From Chromatiaceae bacterium (GTDB taxonomy: Bacteria; Pseudomonadota; Gammaproteobacteria; Chromatiales; Chromatiaceae): 64,000 nucleotides of DNA. A program made the position numbers and the translations under genes. Below, in pieces: positions 8,185 through 15,001 of the stretch. The notes under the pieces are model-generated. The model ran no database searches. It saw nothing but the letters and a program-made list of their open reading frames with translations, and was not told the DNA's origin. The stretch's first letter is position 1, and each line of letters starts with the position of its first letter. The stretch spans positions 496,001 to 560,000 of the forward strand of contig JACKMT010000004.1 in assembly GCA_024235255.1 (NCBI GenBank), read 5' to 3'.

Positions 8185-9434
8185 ATACCGGTCAACGGCT
8201 TGCCTACGGCCTGCTTGGTGCGCCGCTGGCGATGGCGGCGCTGCCGGTCTATATCTATACGCCCAAGCTTTACGGCGACGAGTTCGGCCTGGGCCTGGCG
8301 TTGACCGGAGTGATTCTGCTCGGTTCGCGTCTGGTGGACACATTGCAGGATCCCTGGCTAGGCAGGCTGGCCGATTACATGCAGCACAGGCCAGGCGGCT
8401 GGCCCGCGCTCGCAACCATGGCGGCACTCTGCCTGGGACTGGCTTATGCCGCGCTGTTCAACCCGCCGGCCCGAGAGAACAGCCTGTTGCCGATCTGGTT
8501 TGCGCTGGCGCTGATCCTCGTCTACACCGCGCACAGCGCGCTCAACATCACCTATCTCGCCTGGGGGGCAAGAGCCAGCGATGACAGCCACGAGCGCACG
8601 CGCATCGTCGCCTTTCGCGAAGCCTTTGCGCTTTTAGGGGTGATACTGGCAAGCCTGCTGCCGATGCTGTTCGCCGACTGGTTCGACGCGCAACAGCGCT
8701 GGTTGTGGTACAGCATCGTATTTGCCGGGATGTTGCTGTTGGCTGTATGGGTGTTGCTGCGTCATGCGCCGCTGCCGTTGCCGCTGCACGCCTCTCCGCA
8801 GCGTCTGCTGCAGCCGCTGCGCAACACGCCCTTCCGCAGGCTGGCAACACTCTTTCTGCTGAATGGTCTCGCCGTGGCCATTGCCGGCACGCTCTCCCTG
8901 TTCTACATCGCGGACGTACTGCGGTTGGAGCACTACAGCGGCCTTTTTCTCGCACTCTATTTCGTTAGCAGCGCCTGTTCGCTGCCGCTGTGGCTGGGTC
9001 TGGCGCGACGCATGGGGAAAAGCAACACCTGGGCGATTGGCAGCATTGCTGCTGTCGCCGGGTTCTTCTGGGCAACCCAGCTGGGGCCCGGCGATATGCT
9101 CCCCTACCTGCTCATCTGTCTGCTCTCAGGAGCTGCACTGGGGGCGGATCTGGCGCTGCCCGCTGCGATTGCAGCCGACATCATCCCGCAGCGGGAGCGC
9201 GGACGTGCTGCCAGTTACTTCGGTATCTGGAGTCTGATCAACAAAGCTGTGCTGGCGCTGGCGGCGGGGCTGGGGTTGCCGCTGCTTGCCCTGCTCGATT
9301 ATCAGCCGGGAGGAGAGACGGGGCTGGTGGCGCTTGCCGTGCTCTATGCCGGTATACCCTGCGCCATCAAACTGCTGTCGGCGCTGCTGCTACTGCGCTG
9401 GCGCTTCTGTCTGGAGGTGAAACCTGATGCTTAA
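8181..9434 (+). CDS. MFS transporter, GPH (MFS_2) type
   Basis: A 417-aa inner-membrane protein with about 12 transmembrane segments. The early motif LGSRLVDTLQDPWLGRLADY is the marker of the glycoside-pentoside-hexuronide:cation symporter branch, which also contains lipid carriers such as MFSD2/LplT-like proteins. In this operon a lipid or lysophospholipid substrate is more plausible than a sugar, but the sequence alone does not decide. ATGA overlap upstream and 8-nt overlap with the lipoprotein gene downstream show tight coupling. Confidence 0.85.
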   Translation: MNTGQRLAYGLLGAPLAMAALPVYIYTPKLYGDEFGLGLALTGVILLGSRLVDTLQDPWLGRLADYMQHRPGGWPALATMAALCLGLAYAALFNPPARENSLLPIWFALALILVYTAHSALNITYLAWGARASDDSHERTRIVAFREAFALLGVILASLLPMLFADWFDAQQRWLWYSIVFAGMLLLAVWVLLRHAPLPLPLHASPQRLLQPLRNTPFRRLATLFLLNGLAVAIAGTLSLFYIADVLRLEHYSGLFLALYFVSSACSLPLWLGLARRMGKSNTWAIGSIAAVAGFFWATQLGPGDMLPYLLICLLSGAALGADLALPAAIAADIIPQRERGRAASYFGIWSLINKAVLALAAGLGLPLLALLDYQPGGETGLVALAVLYAGIPCAIKLLSALLLLRWRFCLEVKPDA

Positions 9435-9951
9435 AATTGTGCTGCTTACAACAGCTGCACTGCTGGGTGGGTGTGCCGGTGTGGATGTCTCCAGCTACAA
9501 AGATGAGCGGCCGCAACTCAGACTGGAAGAGTATTTCAACGGTACGTTAGACGCTTGGGGTATGTTCCAGCAGCGCGACGGCAAAGTGGTGAAGCGTTTC
9601 AGAGTGGTGATAGAGGCACGTTGGGAGGAGGAGAGTGGTATTCTGGACGAACGGTTTATTTACAGCGATGGCACTATCCAGCAGCGTATCTGGACAATCA
9701 CCAGGAACGGGGCCGACAGCTACACCGGAACCGCAGGCGACGTGGTCGGTGTTGCCAGCGGGCGATTCTCGGGTAACAGCCTGCACTGGAGATACACGCT
9801 GAGGTTACCGGTTGACAGCTCGGTCTATGAGGTGCAGTTCGATGATTGGATGTATCTGCAGGAAGACGGCGTCATGATCAACCGGTCAGTGATGAAGAAG
9901 TTCGGTGTCAGGCTGGGTGAAGTAACGCTGTTTTTCCGGAAGCGGTCGTGA
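9427..9951 (+). CDS. DUF3833 family lipoprotein
   Basis: A 174-aa protein starting with a lipoprotein signal (LLTTAALLGGCAG, lipobox LGGC, Cys at residue 16). The mature part, with YFNGTLDAWGMFQQRDG and KRFRVVIEARW, followed by a beta-rich region ending in a basic FFRKRS, matches DUF3833. The function is not known; members regularly accompany the Cfa/DUF1365 cluster and are probably anchored to a membrane facing the periplasm. It overlaps the transporter gene upstream and shares a GTGA overlap with the SDR gene downstream. Confidence 0.85.
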   Translation: MLKIVLLTTAALLGGCAGVDVSSYKDERPQLRLEEYFNGTLDAWGMFQQRDGKVVKRFRVVIEARWEEESGILDERFIYSDGTIQQRIWTITRNGADSYTGTAGDVVGVASGRFSGNSLHWRYTLRLPVDSSVYEVQFDDWMYLQEDGVMINRSVMKKFGVRLGEVTLFFRKRS

Positions 9952-10718
9952 AGCGTTTGAACCCCCCAATCACCGACTGGGTTGGTAAAAGAGTCTGGAT
10001 AGTCGGCGCCAGCAGCGGCATTGGGGCAGCGCTCGCCCGCCGCCTGCAACAGGCCGGCGCACGGCTGGCGCTGACTGCCCGCCGGGAGGAGGCGTTGCGC
10101 GAAGTTGCGGCTGCAGATGCACTGATAGCGCCGGCCGACGTCACCGATGCTGCCGCACTGCACCGTACCTGCGAGCTGGTGCAGGAGCGGCTGGGTGGGA
10201 TAGACGTTGTGGTCTATTGCGCCGGTGTTTACACACCGATGCGTGCCTGGGAGTTGGATCTGCCGGCGGTGCGTGAGACCCTGGAGATCAACCTGCTGGG
10301 TGTCTACAATCTGCTCGAATCACTGCTGCCGGTATACCTTGCCGCAGGCGCCGGTTCGCTCTGTCTGGTCTCCAGCGTGGCCGGCTATACCGGATTGCCG
10401 AAAGCGCTGGCCTACGGGCCGGGCAAGGCGGCACTGATCAATCTCGCGCAGACGCTCTACACTGACCTGTCACCGCTCGGGATTGGTGTCTATCTGATCA
10501 ATCCTGGCTTTGTCGCCACCCGGCTTACCCGCAAAAACGATTTCAGGATGCCGGCGCTGATTTCCCCCGATGCCGCGGCAACTGCGATTATCGCCGGACT
10601 CGGCAGGGGGGATTTCGAGATTCGCTTCCCACGTGGGTTCACGGGCTGGATGAAGCGGCTGGGCAGACTGCCCGACCGGTTACGCTTCTACCTGATAGGG
10701 AAGTTGGTTGAGACATGA
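9948..10718 (+). CDS. Short-chain dehydrogenase/reductase
   Basis: A 256-aa classical SDR. The cofactor motif GASSGIGAALA lies near residues 20-30, the catalytic Ser in VSSVAGYTG near 142, and the YxxxK pair in AYGPGKAAL near 157-161; NPGFVATRL follows. It probably reduces or oxidises a hydroxyl/keto group with NAD(P)H. In this operon the likely substrate is a modified acyl chain, an inference from context. Translation begins at a GTG that overlaps the DUF3833 stop, and the gene ends in ATGA overlap with the NTF2-like gene. Confidence 0.9.
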   Translation: MKRLNPPITDWVGKRVWIVGASSGIGAALARRLQQAGARLALTARREEALREVAAADALIAPADVTDAAALHRTCELVQERLGGIDVVVYCAGVYTPMRAWELDLPAVRETLEINLLGVYNLLESLLPVYLAAGAGSLCLVSSVAGYTGLPKALAYGPGKAALINLAQTLYTDLSPLGIGVYLINPGFVATRLTRKNDFRMPALISPDAAATAIIAGLGRGDFEIRFPRGFTGWMKRLGRLPDRLRFYLIGKLVET

Positions 10719-11149
10719 AACTGAACGAACTGATAAACTGGTACAGTAGCCTGACGCCGGAGACACTCCCTCAGCTCAGCGCGATCTATCATGAACAGGC
10801 GAGCTTCCGCGATCCGTTCAATGAGGTGCGCGGACAGCACGGGATCGCTGCCATCTTTGAACATATGTTCGAGGTGACGCAGCAGCCGGTTTTCCGCATC
10901 TCCTCGGCGCAGACCGAAGGTACCGTTGCCTGGGTAAGCTGGACCTTCGACTGCAGGCTGTACGGCAGGAGCATATCCATCGATGGCGTGACGCGCCTCG
11001 ACTTTGCCGACGATGGTCGGGTAATGATGCATCGCGACTACTGGGATGCGCTGGACATGCTGGCGGAGCTACCCTTACTCGGTCCAGTCCTGCGTTTAAT
11101 CAGAAGAAAGCTCGGCGTCCCGCGACGCTTACTCAACCGGACAAGATAA
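10715..11149 (+). CDS. NTF2-like (SnoaL/DUF4440-type fold) protein
   Basis: A 144-aa protein with the cone-shaped NTF2-like fold pattern: an N-terminal helix (LNELINWYSSLTPETL), then FRDPFNEVRGQHGI, and strands ending in GVTRLDFADDGRVMMHRDYWD. Many members are small isomerases, hydrolases or ligand-binding proteins, so a step on the SDR product is possible. No catalytic residues can be assigned with confidence. It is coupled by ATGA to the SDR gene and followed 4 nt later by the MerR-B12 regulator, making it the last structural gene of the chain. Confidence 0.8.
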   Translation: MKLNELINWYSSLTPETLPQLSAIYHEQASFRDPFNEVRGQHGIAAIFEHMFEVTQQPVFRISSAQTEGTVAWVSWTFDCRLYGRSISIDGVTRLDFADDGRVMMHRDYWDALDMLAELPLLGPVLRLIRRKLGVPRRLLNRTR

Positions 11150-11153
11150 GCTA

Positions 11154-12056
11154 ATGAGCGGTTCTCATACCATTGCCGATGTCTCCCGCATCGCGGGCAT
11201 CCCGAAGGATCTGCTGCGCCAGTGGGAACGGCGCTACGGTTATCCCAAACCGACGCGGGACCGCAACGGAGACCGCATCTATTCGAATGAAGAGCTGGAC
11301 AAGCTGATCGCGATCCGCCATCTGCAGGAGCAGGGCAAGCAGCCGGGTAAACTGATGGCGCTGGATCTTACCCGGCTCAGATCGATGTTGCAGCCGCCAA
11401 AGGTGGCACTGGACAGCGAGCAGATGATAGCGCTGCTTGAGTCGGATGACCCGCTCGCGCTGCGCACCTGGCTGCAGAGCCAGTTGGTTACACTCGGTTT
11501 GCGCGCGTTCATTCATAAAGTGCTGGCGCCTGCCACGCGTGCGTTGGGAGACGCCTGGGCGTCCGGCAGAGTGCAGATACACCAGGAGCATCTCTATACC
11601 GAGCTGGTCAAACGCCTGGTCCGTCAGGCGTTGGCGGAGCTTTATCGGGACGACGGCAACCCAAAGGTGATGTTGACCACGATGCAGGGCGAAGCGCACA
11701 GCCTCGGTCTGCTGATGGTCGAGGCGCTGTTGCGCAGCAGTGGCGCAGAGGTGATACCATTTGGCACCGATATGCCGATCAGCGACATTATCAAGGCTTC
11801 GCACAGCCATGAGGTCGATGTGATCGGACTCTCCTTCAGCTGCCATTCCAGAAGCGACGAAGCAATAGCGATGCTCAGCGGCCTGCGCCAGCAGGTCGAT
11901 CCGAAGATCCGCATCTGGGTCGGCGGGGCCGCTTTTTCGGCCGCTGCGATCATGCCGGAGGGCGTGCGGCTGATTGCTACGCTGGATGAGCTGGAGCATG
12001 TGTTGCGGGCGAGTCAGCAGCGTGAACTCCGCATCGACTCAAGCAGTGGCAGCTGA
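11154..12056 (+). CDS. litR: MerR-family transcriptional regulator with B12-binding domain (CarH/LitR-type photoreceptor)
   Basis: A 300-aa regulator. Residues 5-72 are a MerR winged helix (TIADVSRIAGIPKDLLRQWE, then RRYGYPKPTRDRNGDRIYS). Residues ~90-165 form the helical bundle that caps cobalamin, with W135 and E145-H146 making the Wx9EH signature of light-sensing CarH proteins. Residues ~170-290 are the B12-binding Rossmann domain, with E180-x-H182-x-x-G185 (lower-ligand His). In characterised CarH/LitR proteins, adenosylcobalamin holds a DNA-bound tetramer in the dark and light breaks it, relieving repression. It probably regulates its own operon and the divergent small gene. The start has modest Shine-Dalgarno context. 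Confidence 0.93.
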   Translation: MSGSHTIADVSRIAGIPKDLLRQWERRYGYPKPTRDRNGDRIYSNEELDKLIAIRHLQEQGKQPGKLMALDLTRLRSMLQPPKVALDSEQMIALLESDDPLALRTWLQSQLVTLGLRAFIHKVLAPATRALGDAWASGRVQIHQEHLYTELVKRLVRQALAELYRDDGNPKVMLTTMQGEAHSLGLLMVEALLRSSGAEVIPFGTDMPISDIIKASHSHEVDVIGLSFSCHSRSDEAIAMLSGLRQQVDPKIRIWVGGAAFSAAAIMPEGVRLIATLDELEHVLRASQQRELRIDSSSGS

Positions 12057-12105
12057 CTGACAGTGCCTTTTTTGAATGCCTGGTATGAAGTTATGGTGAC
12101 AACAG

Positions 12106-13095
12106 ATGAATCATGACAGCGAAACAGCGCCAGCTGACGAAGCGGTGATGCTTGAAAAGGTACAGGTCGGCGTCAGTTCCTGCCTGCTCGGCGAGGAGGT
12201 TCGATTCGACGGCGGTCACAAGCGCGACGCCTACCTGACCGGCACTTTGGCCAGCTACTTCGATTTCGTGCCCTTCTGTCCGGAGGCGGCGGTCGGGCTG
12301 GGCATCCCGCGCCAGCCGATCCGCCTGGTACGGCGTGGAGTATCGGTTCGCGCCGTCGGCGTGAAAACACCGGAGCTAGATCCGACAGACCAGCTTGCCG
12401 CCTATGCTGAAACTACTACGGGTCAACTGAGTCATATCTCCGGGTACATTTTCAAGAAGGCATCGCCCAGCTGCGGTATGGAACGGGTCAAGGTTTACAA
12501 CGAAAAGGGGATGCCGGAGCAAAACGGCGTAGGGATTTATGCCGGGGTATTGATGCAGCGCCTGCCGCTGCTGCCGGTGGAGGAGGAGGGCAGGCTGGGC
12601 GATGCGGTGCTGCGCGAGAACTTCATCGAGCGCGTCTTCGTCTATCACCGCTGGCAGCAGATGATGCGCGACGGTCTGACCGCAAGCGGGCTGGTCGATT
12701 TTCACTCGGATCACAAGTATCTGATTCTGGCACACGATCAGGAGGCTTACCGACAGCTGGGACGGCTGGTGGCAGATGCCGGCAAGGGCGATCTGGAGCG
12801 GCTGGCGGCAGACTATGCCACCTTGCTGATGCAAACCCTGAAGCGGCCGGCGACAACCCGGCAGCACGTCAACGTACTGCAGCATCTGCTGGGTTATCTG
12901 AAAAAGCATCTCGATACACTCGATCGTGAGGAGCTGTTGGAGACGATCGAGCAGTACCGCCAGGGTCTGCTGCCGCTGATCGTGCCGATTACGCTGATAC
13001 GCCACCATTTCCGGCGCAATCCCGACCCCTATGTGCTGCGCCAATACTATCTGTCGCCGCATCCCAAGGAGCTGATGCTGCGCAACCGGATTTGA
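12106..13095 (+). CDS. DUF523-DUF1722 fusion protein (YbbK/TudS-like plus YbgA-like)
   Basis: A 329-aa two-domain protein. The N-terminal ~150 residues are DUF523, with three conserved cysteines in SSCLLG, FCPEAAVG and SPSCGM. In the thiouracil desulfidase TudS, which belongs to this family, such cysteines hold a [4Fe-4S] cluster. The C-terminal ~130 residues are DUF1722 (HRWQQMMRDGL, FHSDHKYLILAHDQ), as in E. coli YbgA, function unsettled. It lies 49 nt after the photoreceptor gene on the same strand and is probably co-transcribed. In many genomes ybgA neighbours the photolyase gene phrB, so repair or thio-base metabolism after light exposure is plausible. A terminator follows. Confidence 0.88.
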   Translation: MNHDSETAPADEAVMLEKVQVGVSSCLLGEEVRFDGGHKRDAYLTGTLASYFDFVPFCPEAAVGLGIPRQPIRLVRRGVSVRAVGVKTPELDPTDQLAAYAETTTGQLSHISGYIFKKASPSCGMERVKVYNEKGMPEQNGVGIYAGVLMQRLPLLPVEEEGRLGDAVLRENFIERVFVYHRWQQMMRDGLTASGLVDFHSDHKYLILAHDQEAYRQLGRLVADAGKGDLERLAADYATLLMQTLKRPATTRQHVNVLQHLLGYLKKHLDTLDREELLETIEQYRQGLLPLIVPITLIRHHFRRNPDPYVLRQYYLSPHPKELMLRNRI

Positions 13096-13108
13096 TTTTT
13101 TCGATTGA

Positions 13109-13143
13109 TTCCGATCAGAACAGCACGATCGGAAAGATTTTTT
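13109..13143 (+). terminator. Rho-independent terminator of the light-responsive operon
   Basis: An 8-bp stem (TTCCGATC / GATCGGAA, 10-nt loop) followed by AGATTTTTT begins 13 nt after the DUF523-DUF1722 stop. Confidence 0.7.
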
Positions 13144-13229
13144 CGAGATTATGGATGAGCCGGGCGGCGCAGTTCAGGATCTCGCTGCCCAGCCCAGACT
13201 GCAAAACCGGCTAAGTGCAAGTGTGCAGG

Positions 13230-13523
13230 TTAGCGCTGCAGGCTCGGCGGCAGCGGCAGCACATTGGCATCCTGGCTGTACCGCTCGATCTGATATTCGG
13301 TACCCGGCGGAGGCGGTTGATCGCTGACCTGCCAGTTGCCCGATGCGTCCTGCCACTTATAAACGGTTGTGGTCTGCAGCTGCCGACCGAAAGTGGTTTT
13401 TGCTGCCCATTCGGGGAGGGACTCCGGATGCGAGTAGTAGTAGCCCGTCGCAGCAGCGCAGATCAGCAGCAGTACGAAAACCCACAAAAAGCGCTTTTTG
13501 TCGGAGTGGGTTTTAATGTACAT
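13230..13523 (-). CDS. DUF4124-type membrane-anchored protein
   Basis: A 97-aa protein with one N-terminal transmembrane segment (FLWVFVLLLICAAATGYYY) and a C-terminal DUF4124-like piece (VYKWQDASGNWQVSDQPPPP) that presumably faces the periplasm. DUF4124 members are small exported proteins of unknown function common in gamma- and betaproteobacteria. The start MYIKTHSDKK at 13523 was preferred because AGG lies 8 nt before it; starts at 13529 or 13562 are possible. It faces the upstream operon convergently. Confidence 0.65.
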   Translation of the reverse strand: MYIKTHSDKKRFLWVFVLLLICAAATGYYYSHPESLPEWAAKTTFGRQLQTTTVYKWQDASGNWQVSDQPPPPGTEYQIERYSQDANVLPLPPSLQR

Positions 13524-13816
13524 GGTCATCGCCTGGTAGGTTCGTGTGCACTTGCTTAGCACCTATCTCATGCCTGGACATGCTCGGCTGATGCAGCATT
13601 CAAAAGCATTGGGTGCGTCTGTGCACATGCGTGATCTTAGCGTCAGCCTTAGCGCTGTTACAAGCCTTCGCTGCGGCCTGTTTTCTTTGCGGGTCGCTGC
13701 GGGATTCGCCGTGTTGTATTCTCGTTGCCGACGGTTGCGTGTTCCGGCTCCCGCTGGCAGCGAAGCGCGAGGCGATGGACGAACGAAAGTGATTCAACAA
13801 ACGGGTGAGTGTATGA

Positions 13817-13930
13817 GTGGTCGATCCTCGCGCATTTTTACACCAGGCTTTGGCAGAAATGGATAAGTTGCAGACTCCGGTCGAACCGATTGTCCAGGCG
13901 CTGCGCAGAAGGCTGTCGGACTCTTCGTGA
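13817..13930 (+). CDS. Possible 37-aa peptide coupled to the next gene
   Basis: A GTG-started frame at 13817 (an ATG at 13859 is also in frame) encodes a basic, amphipathic peptide with PIVQALRRRLSDSS at its end. Its TGA overlaps the GTG start of the 297-aa gene (GTGA), the same coupling style seen in the operon upstream. The ribosome-binding context is modest and no family is recognised, so it may be a leader peptide or chance. Confidence 0.3.
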   Translation: MVDPRAFLHQALAEMDKLQTPVEPIVQALRRRLSDSS

Positions 13931-14820
13931 ACGCGTCACAAGAGGTTCGCTGCTATGCCGTGCGCAGGCTCAATCCGTTTCTGGGTGTGGTGCAGATTAT
14001 CGAGGGCGATACGGCGCGGGCATCCACTTCGAACGGTCTGGTCTGGCATATCGAGCTGCCGGTCGACTTACCGGCAGAATGGAGCAGTCCCGGCGGTGAT
14101 TCGCCGCAGAAGGAGTGGTATCTGCATGCGCTCTGGTCGGAGGCGGAGGGTCTGGTCGAGCTGCCGTCGGCCGAAATGAGTAAATGCGCGCTGGCGGCGG
14201 AAAACAGCGAGCGGATAGTGCTGGAAATTGCTGAGAATCAGGCGCGTCTACCGTTTGCGCTGGCCGACCGGCGTGAACTGTGGCTGTTGGATGAGGCACG
14301 GAAAAAACCGCTCGCACTGCTGTTCGCCATGCTGCCACAGGCTCGTGCGCCCAGCCCGGAACCGCGCCACTGGAAAGGCTGCCTCGGGCGCCAGGGTGTG
14401 TCCGGCCAGCACCGCTTTCCCGAGATAGATCGCCTGGAGGCGGAAGTGAGGAGGAGGGCTGGTTTCAACGTGCGCAGGCGGTGGGTTACCCGCGATTTTG
14501 CCTGTACAGAGAGGCACGCTTCCGTTGCTAAGAGGGGTGGCGATGACGACGCTTTCCCGGTCTATGGTATCTGCCAGGAGTGGCCTGATAAAACTGTCGC
14601 GGCGCTGGTGCAGCGCTATATCGACTGGATCGCCCCTTCGCTGCTGACACTGCCAATACTGACGGACAGCAGGCGCGCAAGGCTCGAGTCCAGGCTCGGG
14701 CAGCAGGCGCGCAGCATCGAGTACCACTGGCGGCTCTATCCGAAAGTACTGGATGAGAACAAGATCACTGCGGCCAGGGTGCAGGCCAGGTTGCGCTTGT
14801 CGCACAACCCCAGCCTATGA
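13927..14820 (+). CDS. Hypothetical protein, 297 aa
   Basis: No family recognised. The protein is soluble, Trp- and Arg-rich, without signal peptide or membrane segment. Visible blocks are an N-terminal beta-like stretch (RRLNPFLGVVQIIEGDTARA), a middle LADRRELWLLDEARKKPLAL, and a C-terminal helical portion (VQRYIDWIAPSLLTLPILTD). Codon use matches its neighbours, which supports a real gene. The GTG start is set by the overlap with the short upstream frame. It is followed by about 180 nt of AT-rich sequence with the katG control region, so it is probably not in the katG transcript. Confidence 0.6.
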   Translation: MNASQEVRCYAVRRLNPFLGVVQIIEGDTARASTSNGLVWHIELPVDLPAEWSSPGGDSPQKEWYLHALWSEAEGLVELPSAEMSKCALAAENSERIVLEIAENQARLPFALADRRELWLLDEARKKPLALLFAMLPQARAPSPEPRHWKGCLGRQGVSGQHRFPEIDRLEAEVRRRAGFNVRRRWVTRDFACTERHASVAKRGGDDDAFPVYGICQEWPDKTVAALVQRYIDWIAPSLLTLPILTDSRRARLESRLGQQARSIEYHWRLYPKVLDENKITAARVQARLRLSHNPSL

Positions 14821-14930
14821 GGATCGTCAGGAAGTTTTCGATGGCTACAATGTTATCCGGTCTCCCTCATCTATAAACTACCCAGTTATTGTTAAAAGCT
14901 ATCGATTCGTTCTCAACAATCAATTGGCTA

Positions 14931-14951
14931 TATAGCTGTGAGAGGGCTATA
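14931..14951. promoter_or_regulatory. Inverted repeat in the katG control region
   Basis: TATAGC-N9-GCTATA is a perfect dyad 50 nt before the katG start; a third GCTAT copy (as AGCTATCG) lies near 14898. It overlaps AT-rich stretches (CTATAT, CTATAAAA) that could be the -10. OxyR, the usual katG activator, recognises ATAG...CTAT half-sites, but the spacing here (ATAG-N11-CTAT) does not match the classical site, so the cognate factor is uncertain. Confidence 0.4.
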
Positions 14952-15001
14952 AAAGTCTCAAGCAGTTGTAATCAGTCATGATAAAGACAGGAGGAATCGC
15001 A

